DNA of 16,706 nucleotides, taken from contig JAPHUU010000001.1 in assembly GCA_026193555.1 (NCBI GenBank), forward strand, positions 1 to 16,706, written 5' to 3'. Each line of letters opens with the position of its first letter. Position 1 is the stretch's first letter. Made by a program: the position numbers and the translations under genes. The notes under the pieces are model-generated. The model did not search any database and was not told where the DNA came from. It saw nothing but the letters and a program-made list of their open reading frames with translations. Positions 6,707 through 16,668 of this stretch are shown in pieces. The stretch comes from Rhodanobacter sp. Its GTDB lineage: Bacteria > Pseudomonadota > Gammaproteobacteria > Xanthomonadales > Rhodanobacteraceae.

Positions 6707-7914
6707 GAGCTGAAATGATGAAGCGCGTCTTGCTGATTTCACTGATTTCGTTGATGGCGCTGACTGGCTGCCATACGTTCAAGAAGGAAAACGTACAACC
6801 GCCGACGCCGCTGGCCAAGGACTTCAAGCCCACTGTGCAGGTCACCAAAGTGTGGTCCACCAAGGTGGGCGGCGGAGCCGGGCGCAGTGGTGTACGGCTT
6901 CGCCCTGCCGTGGTCGACGGTGTGCTCTACGCGGACAGTACCGATGGCACGCTGGCCGCCATCGATGCCGCCAGCGGCAAGACCCGTTGGTCGAAAAGCT
7001 CGCGCACCCATGGCTGGTTTGGCTGGGGTGACAAGAAGCGCAAGGATGCCGCCTACGCCGGTGGCCCGGCGGTGGCGGGTGACCTGCTCGCGGTCGGTAC
7101 GCTGGATGGCCATATCTACGGCGTGAACGCCAAGGATGGCAGCCCGCGGTGGGAAGTCGAGCTGGATGCCGAGGTGCTGACGGCACCGGCGGTCGTCGGT
7201 GACTTGGTGGTGGTGCGTACCGAGGACGGTCGCGTCTATGGCCTGGACGGAGCCAGCGGCAAGAAGCGCTGGATCTACGATCAGGGCACTGTGCCGCTGT
7301 TGAGCGTGCGCGGCAATGGCCCGATGCTGGTAGCCAACGGCGTGGTGTTCTTCGGTAGCGACGACGGCAAGCTGGTTGCGCTGCGCATGGACACCGGCGC
7401 CAAGCTGTGGGAGCAGAAGCTCGCCAGCGGTGAAGGCCGCACCGAGATCGAACGGCTCAATGATGCCGACGGCGCGATCCTGCTCGAAGGCAGCACACTG
7501 TATGCCGCAGCCTACCATGGCAACCTGCTGGCAGTGGATGGCCCCAGCGGCCGACCGTTGTGGGCGCACCCGTTTTCCACCTTCGATTCACTGGCGCTCA
7601 GCGGCAACGCGCTGTATGGCGTCAACGACGATTCACAGGTCTGGGCATTCGACAAGACCGGCGGTTCGGACATCTGGAAAAGCGACGCGCTGAAGTATCG
7701 CTGGCTCACCGGTCCGGCCGTGCAGGGTAACTATGTCGTGGTCGGTGACATGTACGGCTACGTGCACTGGCTGCAGACCGGCGATGGCGCACTGGCGGCG
7801 CGCGAGCGTCTGTCGAGAAAGGCGATTCGCGCCCAGCCGCTGGTGGTGGGTGACACCGTCTACGTCGAGGACGTCAAGGGCCATATCGGCGCTTACCGTC
7901 TCTCCTCGCACTGA
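6703..7914 (+). CDS. bamB: Outer membrane protein assembly factor BamB
   Basis: Outer-membrane lipoprotein of the BAM complex that supports BamA-driven insertion of beta-barrel proteins. The signal peptide ends in lipobox LTGC (Cys23 from this start). Eight PQQ/WD-like blades can be counted, each with a DG-x5-AxDAxSGKxxW pattern, for example SGKTRWS, GSPRWE, SGKKRWI, TGAKLWE and SGRPLWA, as expected for the BamB eight-bladed propeller. Length is 403 aa, close to E. coli (392). Three ATGs are possible: 6703 (ATGA overlap with yfgM), 6715 and 6718. The last has GAGAG at 8-nt spacing and gives the more typical signal peptide MKRVLLIS, so the true start may be 6718. It lies directly upstream of der, as in many proteobacteria. 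Confidence 0.95.
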   Translation: MRAEMMKRVLLISLISLMALTGCHTFKKENVQPPTPLAKDFKPTVQVTKVWSTKVGGGAGRSGVRLRPAVVDGVLYADSTDGTLAAIDAASGKTRWSKSSRTHGWFGWGDKKRKDAAYAGGPAVAGDLLAVGTLDGHIYGVNAKDGSPRWEVELDAEVLTAPAVVGDLVVVRTEDGRVYGLDGASGKKRWIYDQGTVPLLSVRGNGPMLVANGVVFFGSDDGKLVALRMDTGAKLWEQKLASGEGRTEIERLNDADGAILLEGSTLYAAAYHGNLLAVDGPSGRPLWAHPFSTFDSLALSGNALYGVNDDSQVWAFDKTGGSDIWKSDALKYRWLTGPAVQGNYVVVGDMYGYVHWLQTGDGALAARERLSRKAIRAQPLVVGDTVYVEDVKGHIGAYRLSSH

Positions 7915-7937
7915 TCTTCGGGAATAGCGCATCCATC

Positions 7938-9341
7938 ATGCTGCCCGTCGTCGCCCTGGTCGGTCGTCCAAATGTCGGTAAATCGACCCTTTTCAATGTA
8001 ATGACGCGCAGCCGTGACGCCCTGGTGGCCGATATGCCGGGCGTCACTCGCGATCGCCACTACGGCGTATGCCGCAGTGGCGATCGACCGTTCGTCGTCG
8101 TCGATACCGGTGGTCTGTCCGGGGTCGAGGAAGCGATGGATGTGCTCACCGCGAAGCAGGTGCGCCTGGCGATCCAGGAAGCACACGTGCTGGTGTTCGT
8201 GGTCGACGCGCGCGAGGGCCTGCTGCCGCAGGACTACGTGATCCTCAACGAACTGCGTCGCAGCGGCAAGCCGATCATTGCCGCAGTCAACAAGACTGAC
8301 GGTCTGGAAGAGCAGGCCGTGCTGGCCGAGTTTTCCGCCTTCGGCATTGGCACCATGGTGCCGTTGTCGGCTGCGCACAATCGCGGCACCGACGACCTGA
8401 TCGAGCTCGCGCTGCCGTTGCTGCCGGTCGATGATGAGAGCACCGTCGAAGACGAAGGCGAGAGTGGCAGCATCCGGGTGGCCATCGTCGGCCGTCCGAA
8501 CGCCGGCAAGTCGACCCTGATCAATCGCCTGCTGGGCGAGGATCGGCTGATCGTTTCTGATGTCGCCGGCACCACCCGCGATCCGATCCGTGTGCCGCTG
8601 GAACGCGATGGCAAGCGCTACACGCTGATCGATACCGCTGGCATCCGGCGCAAGGCGCGGGTCGAGGAGGCGGTGGAGAAATTCAGCGTCATCAAGACCC
8701 TGCAGTCGATCGCCGCGGCCCAGGTGGTGGTGATCATGATCGACGCCCGCGAGAATCTGGCCGACCAGGATCTGACCCTGATCGGCTATGCGATGGACGA
8801 GGGCAGGGCGCTGGTGATCGCCGTCAACAAGTGGGACGGCCTGGACCAATACCAGCGCGATGAATGCATGCGCGCACTCGATCGCCGGCTGGTGTTCGTC
8901 AACTGGGCCAAGCAGGTGCATATCTCGGCACTGCACGGTTCGGGCCTGCGCGAGCTGATGCGTGCGGTGGTGCGTGCCCATGCCTCGGCAACCAAGGTGC
9001 TGGTGTCGTCCGATCTCACCAAGACGCTGGAGAAAGCCTACGAGGGCTACCAGCCACCGTTGGTACACGGCCATGCGCCGAAGCTGCGCTTTGCGCATCC
9101 CGGCGGCAACAATCCGCCGACGATCGTGATTCACGGCACCCGCACCAAGCACATTGCACCGGCCTATCAGCGCTACCTGGAAAACTTCTTCCGCAAGCGC
9201 TACAAGCTCGAAGGCACACCGGTTCGCATCGCCTTCCGCGAAGGCGAGAATCCGTTCGCCGGGCGCAAGAAGGTATTGACCAAGGAGCAGGAGCAGAAGG
9301 CTCGGCGCCGGGTCAGCGACCTGATCAAGCGCACACGCTGA
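7938..9341 (+). CDS. der: Ribosome-associated GTPase Der (EngA)
   Basis: Essential tandem GTPase of 467 aa that acts in 50S subunit maturation. The first G domain has P-loop GRPNVGKST (9-17), DTGG (56-59) and NKTD (118-121). The second has GRPNAGKST (185-193), DTAG (232-235) and NKWD (297-300). An acidic linker (DDESTVEDEGES) separates them. The C-terminal KH-like domain spans about 355-467 and contains the family motif GTRTKHIAPAYQRYLENFFR and a basic tail. The ATG at 7938 is 23 nt after the bamB stop. No strong Shine-Dalgarno is visible (GGGAA lies 13 nt away), so it may be translated by reinitiation from bamB. Confidence 0.98.
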   Translation: MLPVVALVGRPNVGKSTLFNVMTRSRDALVADMPGVTRDRHYGVCRSGDRPFVVVDTGGLSGVEEAMDVLTAKQVRLAIQEAHVLVFVVDAREGLLPQDYVILNELRRSGKPIIAAVNKTDGLEEQAVLAEFSAFGIGTMVPLSAAHNRGTDDLIELALPLLPVDDESTVEDEGESGSIRVAIVGRPNAGKSTLINRLLGEDRLIVSDVAGTTRDPIRVPLERDGKRYTLIDTAGIRRKARVEEAVEKFSVIKTLQSIAAAQVVVIMIDARENLADQDLTLIGYAMDEGRALVIAVNKWDGLDQYQRDECMRALDRRLVFVNWAKQVHISALHGSGLRELMRAVVRAHASATKVLVSSDLTKTLEKAYEGYQPPLVHGHAPKLRFAHPGGNNPPTIVIHGTRTKHIAPAYQRYLENFFRKRYKLEGTPVRIAFREGENPFAGRKKVLTKEQEQKARRRVSDLIKRTR

Positions 9342-9441
9342 GCGGGCGGCGCACCGGCTGACATGATCAGTCGCTGCTGGCGCTGCTGGACAATCCGGTG
9401 ATCGGGACATGTTCTCCCCTCCGGTTCCTGTCCGCTTCTCG

Positions 9442-9447
9442 TAGACT
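9442..9447 (+). promoter_or_regulatory. Candidate -10 element for the rhodanese-moeB gene
   Basis: TAGACT lies 6 nt before the ATG at 9454. Initiation 7 nt downstream would fall on or next to the A of that ATG, implying a leaderless mRNA. No Shine-Dalgarno is visible and no clear -35 element is seen. The remainder of the 112-nt der-moeB gap shows no other feature I can support. Confidence 0.35.
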
Positions 9448-9453
9448 GACGGC

Positions 9454-10623
9454 ATGAGCGACACACTCAACCGCGAAACCTGGCTGGCGGCGCTGCGCGA
9501 ACGCGTGCCCGAGGTCACTCCGATCGAGGCCCTGGCCGCGCAGGCGCAAGGCGGCCTGCTGATTGATGTGCGCGAGGACGCCGAACGCGCTGCCGGCAGT
9601 CCGCCCCAGGCGGCGGGCCTGTCGCGCGGCTTTCTCGAACTGCGGATCGAACAGCTGGAACCGGACCGGAGTCGGCCGTTGCTGCTGCTGTGCGCCAGCG
9701 GCCTGCGCTCGCTGCTCGCCGCCGAAGCGTTGCAGCGACTGGGCTATCGCCAGGTCAGCTCGGTCACTGGCGGCTTCAATCGCTGGAAGGACGAAGGCCT
9801 CCCCGTTTCCAGCCATGCGCTGGATGCGGATGCTGCCGAACGCTATGCGCGGCAGCTGCGGCTGCCGCAAGTCGGCGAGGCGGGGCAGGCCAGGCTGACC
9901 GCCGCCCGCGTGGTCCTGCTCGGTGCCGGCGGACTGGGTTCGCCCGCGGCGCTGTATCTGGCAGCGGCCGGGGTGGGTCAGCTCACCTTGATCGACGACG
10001 ACCGGGTCGAACGCTCCAACCTGCATCGCCAGGTGCTGCATGCCGACGCCCGTGTCGGCATGGCCAAGACCGAATCGGCTCGGATCGCGCTGCAGGCACT
10101 CAATCCGCGCATCCGCATCGAGACGTGCACCGAGCGGCTGCAGGCAGATAACGTGGAACGGCTGCTGGCCGGTCACGATCTGCTGATCGACGGCGCCGAC
10201 AACTTTCCCGCGCGCTATCTGCTCGCTGCCGCCTCGCGGCAACTGAAACTGCCGATGGTGTACGGCGCGGTCGAGCGTTTCAGCGGCCAGCTCAGCGTGT
10301 TCGATCCGCGCCGCGACGACTCGCCGTGCTACCGCTGCCTGTTTCCCGAACCGCCAGCCGCGGCTGACGCGCCCAACTGCAGCGAGGCCGGCGTGCTTGG
10401 CGTGCTGCCCGGCATGGTGGGACTGCTGCAGGCCACCGAGGCGCTGAAACTGATCCTCGGCCTGGGCCAACCCCTGGTCGGGCGTCTGCTCACCTTCGAT
10501 GCGCTGGACATGCATTTTCGCGAGATCGGATTGCCGCGCGATCCGGACTGCCCCGGATGCGGCCGCTCGGCGGTCTTTCACGGTTACGCCGATCTGGCCG
10601 CGATCTGCGCCAACCCGACGTGA
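9454..10623 (+). CDS. moeB: Rhodanese-MoeB/ThiF fusion: sulfur-carrier adenylyltransferase
   Basis: E1-like enzyme of 389 aa that adenylates the C-terminus of a ubiquitin-like sulfur carrier (MoaD, or possibly ThiS-like). The N-terminal rhodanese domain (about 20-120) has the persulfide-forming Cys80 in CASGLRS. The MoeB/ThiF domain (about 128-370) starts with RYARQLRLPQVGEAGQ and has nucleotide motif GAGGLG (157-162), DGADN (246-250), NCSEAGVLGVLPG with the conserved Cys309, and the zinc ligands CYRC (292, 295) and CPGC (366, 369). Better-known fusions (MoeZ, MOCS3/Uba4) carry the rhodanese at the C-terminus; here the order is reversed. No moa or thi genes are nearby, so the partner carrier is unknown. 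MoeB is preferred to ThiF on the NCSEAGVLGVLPG motif and four zinc cysteines. Confidence 0.88.
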   Translation: MSDTLNRETWLAALRERVPEVTPIEALAAQAQGGLLIDVREDAERAAGSPPQAAGLSRGFLELRIEQLEPDRSRPLLLLCASGLRSLLAAEALQRLGYRQVSSVTGGFNRWKDEGLPVSSHALDADAAERYARQLRLPQVGEAGQARLTAARVVLLGAGGLGSPAALYLAAAGVGQLTLIDDDRVERSNLHRQVLHADARVGMAKTESARIALQALNPRIRIETCTERLQADNVERLLAGHDLLIDGADNFPARYLLAAASRQLKLPMVYGAVERFSGQLSVFDPRRDDSPCYRCLFPEPPAAADAPNCSEAGVLGVLPGMVGLLQATEALKLILGLGQPLVGRLLTFDALDMHFREIGLPRDPDCPGCGRSAVFHGYADLAAICANPT

Positions 10624-10656
10624 TCGATATCCCGTTGAACTCCTCCGGCGCACCGT

Positions 10657-10685
10657 TTGTGCGGGTGTCGGCGAGCCGCGATAAT
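10657..10685 (+). promoter_or_regulatory. Predicted folD promoter
   Basis: TTGTGC (10657-10662) and GATAAT (10680-10685) are spaced 17 nt apart in the 88-nt gap before folD. Initiation is expected near 10692, leaving a leader of about 20 nt. The -10 is convincing and the -35 is weak. Confidence 0.55.
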
Positions 10686-10711
10686 GGGCAACTTTTCCGG
10701 CAGGCAGCAAG

Positions 10712-11581
10712 ATGAGCGCACGCATTCTCGACGGCAAACGCATCGCTCAGGAACTGCTGGAGCGGGTCGGCACGCGGGTGGCCGAGCGCAAGCGCCAGGG
10801 TCTGGTTGAGCCGGGTCTGGCGGTGGTGCTGGTCGGCAGCGACGCGGCATCCATGGTGTACGTGCGCAACAAGCGCAAGGCCTGCCTTCAGGTCGGCTTC
10901 CGTTCGTTCGCCTACGATTTGCCGGTGGGAACGAGCCAGGCCGAACTGTTCGCGTTGATCGACCGGCTCAATGCCGACCCGACCGTGCACGGCATCCTGG
11001 TGCAGTCGCCGTTGCCCGACGGCATCGACGAGGATGCCCTGGTCGACCGGATCGACCCGAACAAGGATGTGGATGGCTTCCAGGCGATCAACGTGGGCCG
11101 CCTGGCGCTGCGTCGGTTGGGTCTGCGCCCGTGCACACCCAAGGGCGTGATGACCTTGCTTGGGCATACCGATCGTCCGGTGCGAGGCCAGCATGCGGTG
11201 GTGGTTGGCGTGTCGAACCACGTCGGGCGGCCGCTGGTGCTGGAGCTGATGATCGCCGGCTGCACCACCACCTGCTGCCATCGCTTCACCCGCGACCTGG
11301 AAAGTTTCGTGCGGCAGGCGGACATCCTGGTGGTCGCGGTGGGCAAGCCGGGGCTGGTCAAGGGCGAATGGATCAAGCCCGGCGCGGTGGTGATCGATGT
11401 CGGCATCAACCGGCTCGATGATGGCCGGCTGGTGGGCGACGTGCAGTTCGATCCGGCCGCCGATCGCGCCAGCTGGATCACCCCGGTGCCCGGCGGGGTC
11501 GGGCCAATGACGGTGGCTACGCTGATCGAAAACACGCTCTTGGCGGCCGAGGCGTCGGACATCGCGCACAAGGTCGCCTGA
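10712..11581 (+). CDS. folD: Bifunctional methylenetetrahydrofolate dehydrogenase / cyclohydrolase FolD
   Basis: Cytosolic enzyme of 289 aa that interconverts 5,10-methylene-, 5,10-methenyl- and 10-formyl-tetrahydrofolate, supplying formyl groups for purine synthesis and initiator tRNA. Key residues are present: Tyr50 and Lys54 in YVRNKRKAC, Gln98 in VQSPLP, Asp121 in KDVDGF, the nucleotide-binding GVSNHVGRP (166-174) and the C-terminal signature PGGVGPMT (260-267). The ATG at 10712 has a modest AGGCAG upstream. It stands between its own promoter and guaB, 81 nt away. The functional link to purine supply fits its neighbours guaB and guaA, though co-regulation is not shown here. Confidence 0.97.
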   Translation: MSARILDGKRIAQELLERVGTRVAERKRQGLVEPGLAVVLVGSDAASMVYVRNKRKACLQVGFRSFAYDLPVGTSQAELFALIDRLNADPTVHGILVQSPLPDGIDEDALVDRIDPNKDVDGFQAINVGRLALRRLGLRPCTPKGVMTLLGHTDRPVRGQHAVVVGVSNHVGRPLVLELMIAGCTTTCCHRFTRDLESFVRQADILVVAVGKPGLVKGEWIKPGAVVIDVGINRLDDGRLVGDVQFDPAADRASWITPVPGGVGPMTVATLIENTLLAAEASDIAHKVA

Positions 11582-13120
<1,539 letters not shown>

Positions 13121-13124
13121 GTGA

Positions 13125-13245
13125 AGCGGGGCACGGGGAACGGGGAACATGCAGCCTGAGGCGGGCGACGAGTATTCGCTTCGCCCAGCGCAGCAGTTGC
13201 CGGTTCTCCCAACCACTTTACGTTCCCCGTTCCCCGTTCCCCGCT
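13125..13245. repeat. Long inverted repeat built from GGGGAAC units, between guaB and guaA
   Basis: The left arm (13126-13148) and right arm (13222-13244) are reverse complements over 23 nt with one mismatch; one more A-T pair extends the outside. Each arm is itself a tandem of GGGGAAC-type heptamers. A second, inner pair GGGCGA (13163-13168) and TCGCCC (13181-13186) lies in the 73-nt interior. No coding frame is supported. It occupies almost the whole guaB-guaA gap and its right arm ends 11 nt before the guaA ATG. It could be a dispersed MITE-like or REP-like intergenic element, a transcriptional attenuator, or both. Confidence 0.8.
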
Positions 13246-13255
13246 CTGAGTCCCC

Positions 13256-14848
13256 ATGACCAATATCCATTCCGACAAGATCCTGATCCTCGATTTCGGC
13301 GCGCAGTACACGCAGCTGATCGCCCGCCGCATCCGCGAGCTGGGCGTGTACTGCGAGATCTGGGCGTGGGATCACGAGCCGGCGGAGATCGCCGCGTTCG
13401 GCGCCAAGGGCATCATCCTCTCCGGCGGTCCGGAATCGACCACACTGGAGGACGCACCGAAGGCACCGCAGCAGGTGTTCGATTCGGGTCTGCCGATCCT
13501 CGGCATCTGCTACGGCATGCAGACCCTGGCCGCGCAGCTGGGCGGTACCAGCGAGGCGGCCGACGCACGCGAGTTCGGTCATGCCGAAGTGGATATCGTG
13601 GCGCCAAGCCGTCTGTTTGACGGCCTCAGCGATCATTCGGACAGTCACAAGCTGGACGTGTGGATGAGCCACGGCGATCACGTCGCCACCGCGCCGCCGG
13701 GCTTCGTGATCACGGGCAGCACCGACCGCATTCCGGTCGCGGTGATGGAGAACGAGGACAAGCACTGGTACGGCGTGCAGTTCCACCCGGAAGTGACCCA
13801 TACCAGCCAGGGCGCTGCGCTGCTCAAGCGCTTCATTACCGACATTTGCGGCTGCGCCGCGCTGTGGACGGCGGCCAACATCATCGATGACCAGATCGCC
13901 CGCGTGCGCGAGCTTGTGGGCGATGACCACATCCTGCTGGGCCTGTCCGGCGGCGTCGATTCCTCGGTGGTGGCGGCGCTGTTGCACCAGGCGATCGGCG
14001 ATCGGCTCACCTGCGTGTTCGTCGACACCGGTCTGCTGCGCTGGAAGGAGGGCGACCAGGTGATGGCAATGTTCGCCACCGAGGCGGCAAACGGCGGCAT
14101 GGGCATCAAGGTGATCCGCGTCGATGCGGCCGAGCGCTACTTCAACGCACTGGCAGGAGTCGTCGATCCCGAAGCCAAGCGCAAGATCATCGGCGGGCTG
14201 TTCGTGGAGATATTCGACGAGGAGTCGGAGAAGCTGATCGCCGCTGGCGGCGACGTGAAATGGCTGGCCCAGGGCACCATCTACCCCGACGTGATCGAGT
14301 CGGCCGGCAGCAAGACCGGCAAGGCGCACGTCATCAAGAGCCATCACAACGTCGGTGGCCTGCCGGCGCACATGAAGCTGAAACTGGTCGAACCGCTGCG
14401 CGAGCTGTTCAAGGACGAGGTGCGCCGCATTGGCGTGGAGCTGGGCCTGCCGCGGGCGATGGTCTACCGCCACCCGTTCCCCGGCCCCGGCCTTGGCGTG
14501 CGCATTCTCGGTGAGGTGAAACGCGAGTACGCCGAGCTGCTGGCCAAGGCCGACGCGATCTTCATCGACGAACTGCGCAAGGCCGATCTGTACGACAAGA
14601 CCAGCCAGGCATTCGCGGTGTTCCTGCCGGTGAAATCGGTCGGCGTGGTCGGCGACGCGCGTGCCTACGAGTGGGTGATCGCGCTGCGCGCGGTCGAGAC
14701 CGTCGACTTCATGACGGCGCACTGGGCACATCTGCCTTACGAGTTTCTCGGTAGGGTTTCTAATAGAATTATCAATGAATTACGCGGTATTTCTCGTGTA
14801 GTTTACGATATCAGCGGCAAGCCGCCGGCCACGATCGAGTGGGAGTAG
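13256..14848 (+). CDS. guaA: GMP synthase (glutamine-hydrolysing)
   Basis: Converts XMP to GMP with ATP and glutamine. The 530-aa product has an N-terminal class-I glutamine amidotransferase domain with triad Cys85 (GICYGMQ), His177 and Glu179 (FHPEV), a PP-loop ATP pyrophosphatase domain with SGGVDSS (231-237), and the C-terminal dimerisation domain, including [15 protein letters not shown] (406-420) and the conserved end [10 protein letters not shown]. The size matches E. coli (525). The ATG at 13256 gives the standard N-terminus [14 protein letters not shown]. No Shine-Dalgarno is visible, since the upstream bases belong to a C-rich repeat arm. Codons 499-518 are AT-rich and unlike the rest of the gene, while the protein sequence there remains normal. 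Confidence 0.98.
   Translation: MTNIHSDKILILDFGAQYTQLIARRIRELGVYCEIWAWDHEPAEIAAFGAKGIILSGGPESTTLEDAPKAPQQVFDSGLPILGICYGMQTLAAQLGGTSEAADAREFGHAEVDIVAPSRLFDGLSDHSDSHKLDVWMSHGDHVATAPPGFVITGSTDRIPVAVMENEDKHWYGVQFHPEVTHTSQGAALLKRFITDICGCAALWTAANIIDDQIARVRELVGDDHILLGLSGGVDSSVVAALLHQAIGDRLTCVFVDTGLLRWKEGDQVMAMFATEAANGGMGIKVIRVDAAERYFNALAGVVDPEAKRKIIGGLFVEIFDEESEKLIAAGGDVKWLAQGTIYPDVIESAGSKTGKAHVIKSHHNVGGLPAHMKLKLVEPLRELFKDEVRRIGVELGLPRAMVYRHPFPGPGLGVRILGEVKREYAELLAKADAIFIDELRKADLYDKTSQAFAVFLPVKSVGVVGDARAYEWVIALRAVETVDFMTAHWAHLPYEFLGRVSNRIINELRGISRVVYDISGKPPATIEWE
14751..14810 (+). other. AT-rich, codon-aberrant tract inside the 3' end of guaA
   Basis: By my count 20 of these 60 bases are G or C (33%) in a gene otherwise strongly GC-rich. 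In codons 499-518, 16 of 20 end in A or T, including AGG, AGA, TTA and GTA, which neighbours avoid. The following codons 520-530 all end in G or C. A direct repeat GAATTA occurs at 14766-14771 and 14777-14782, 11 bp apart. The reading frame and conserved protein motif are kept. Confidence 0.75.
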
Positions 14849-14887
14849 AGAAATCAGTCACTTGGCTGACGCCGAGGGAGCTGGTGA

Positions 14888-15415
<528 letters not shown>

Positions 15416-15418
15416 GCG

Positions 15419-15434
15419 GCCGCATCGTTGCGGC
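15419..15434. terminator. Weak hairpin in the convergent tadA / acetyltransferase gap
   Basis: GCCGC-ATCGTT-GCGGC forms a 5-bp stem just after the tadA stop, in the 83-nt gap between converging genes. No T-run follows on either strand, so it is only a candidate terminator. Confidence 0.2.
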
Positions 15435-15498
15435 AGGCGCAGGGCGAGCGCACCGAACGGTGGTCACGCCGTGGTTCCAGCATCCCCGGCAGCACGCT

Positions 15499-16668
15499 TC
15501 ACGCCTCGCCCGTGCCGTTCACTTGCTCTGGCCATGCGCCGGGCCCAGCCATGTCGGCAGCCGTCAGTGCATAGATCGCCGCTGTCTGCGGCTCGCCCTT
15601 TTGCAGCAGCCGGCAGCGGGCAAGGCCCTCGAATTGGGCGCCGGCGTTTTCGGCAACGCGCCGGCTGGTGTGGTTGGCCTCGGCGATGACGATTTCCAGT
15701 CGCTGCAGCGCCGGTGTGCGCAGGGCGTAGGTGGCCAGCATCCGCACCGCGAGGGTGGCGGCGCCCTGGCCCTGGCGTGACTGGCGCACCCAGTAGCCGA
15801 GGTTGGCCGTGCGGAATTCGGGGCGCCACTGGTTGATCGAGATGCTGCCGATCAGGGCATCGCTCGCGCGGTCGACGATCGCCAGCGCGCAATCGTCGCC
15901 GACGCCGCGCCAGCTGCGGCGAGTGTGGGCGATCCACTGGAGACCGTCGGCAGCCGAGTAGGACGGGCTGCACCACTCCTCCCAGCGGCCGATGCTGTCC
16001 AGCGATTCCTGCAGCGACGCCAGCAAGGCATCGAGGTCGCGTGGGTGGAAGGGGCGCAATCGCAGCGGGCCGTATTCCAGTACCGGCGCCGCGGCTATCT
16101 CGGCGTCGGACTCCGCTGGCAGCAGCGAGTACAGCGCTGCCGGCAGCAGCTGATCCCCATCGGGCAGGCGGTTCGGCACGATGCCGCTGAAGCAGGCGCC
16201 GGCTTTTTCCGCGCAACGGCGGCTGGCCTGATTTTCGACGGCGGCAAGGATCTCGATCCGTTGCAGTTCGAGGACCCTGAAACCGAAGTCCGCGATCATG
16301 CCGATGGCGCACGTGGCGGTGCCCTTGCGCTGCTTCGATTGACACACCCAATAACCGAGGTTGGCGCTGTGTGCCGGTCGATTGAGCTGATCAAGTCCGA
16401 TGCCGCCATGCAGCCCGCCGTCCTCATCGAGGATCGCGAAGGCATACCGCTCGCCGCTGCGCCAGGCGCGTTGGCAATCGGCGACCCAGTCTGCCGCATG
16501 CGCCAGCGTATAGCCGTTGCGACACCAGGGCAGCCACGGCGTCAGACTATCCAGCGAATCATTGATCGCTTCGCACAGCATGGCGGCGTCCTGCTCGCGC
16601 CACGGGCGCAGGCACAGCGGACCGTCGACAAGTTCCGTGTGGGGCAGGGCTTCAGCGACAGGGATCAT
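15499..16668 (-). CDS. Tandem GNAT-family N-acetyltransferase (two GNAT domains)
   Basis: A 389-aa protein with two RimJ/RimL-like (Acetyltransf_3) domains, at about 11-183 and 197-370. The copies are clearly homologous: NLGYWVCQSKQ (103-113) versus NLGYWVRQSRQ (289-299), and LQRIEILAAVENQASRRCAEKAGA versus the matching stretch from LQRLEI at 321. Each keeps an acetyl-CoA loop of the Q-x-x-G-x-A type (QRKGTA at 113-118; QGQGAA at 299-304), so neither is obviously dead. The family acetylates protein N-termini, amino groups or small molecules; the substrate cannot be told from sequence. The ATG at 16668 lies 38 nt inside the window and has no clear Shine-Dalgarno. It converges with tadA. No signal peptide or membrane segment is seen. 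Confidence 0.85.
   Translation of the reverse strand: MIPVAEALPHTELVDGPLCLRPWREQDAAMLCEAINDSLDSLTPWLPWCRNGYTLAHAADWVADCQRAWRSGERYAFAILDEDGGLHGGIGLDQLNRPAHSANLGYWVCQSKQRKGTATCAIGMIADFGFRVLELQRIEILAAVENQASRRCAEKAGACFSGIVPNRLPDGDQLLPAALYSLLPAESDAEIAAAPVLEYGPLRLRPFHPRDLDALLASLQESLDSIGRWEEWCSPSYSAADGLQWIAHTRRSWRGVGDDCALAIVDRASDALIGSISINQWRPEFRTANLGYWVRQSRQGQGAATLAVRMLATYALRTPALQRLEIVIAEANHTSRRVAENAGAQFEGLARCRLLQKGEPQTAAIYALTAADMAGPGAWPEQVNGTGEA

Noticed and set aside
7893..9518. A 541-codon minus-strand frame opposite der
   Set aside because: Composition and full overlap with der mark it as an antisense shadow; no motif is present.
9367..10743. A 458-codon minus-strand frame opposite the rhodanese-moeB gene
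   Set aside because: Antisense shadow of a gene with all catalytic residues in place.
13163..13186. Inner GGGCGA/TCGCCC pair as a separate terminator for guaB
   Set aside because: The 6-bp stem has a 12-nt loop and no T-run; it is treated as part of the larger inverted repeat.
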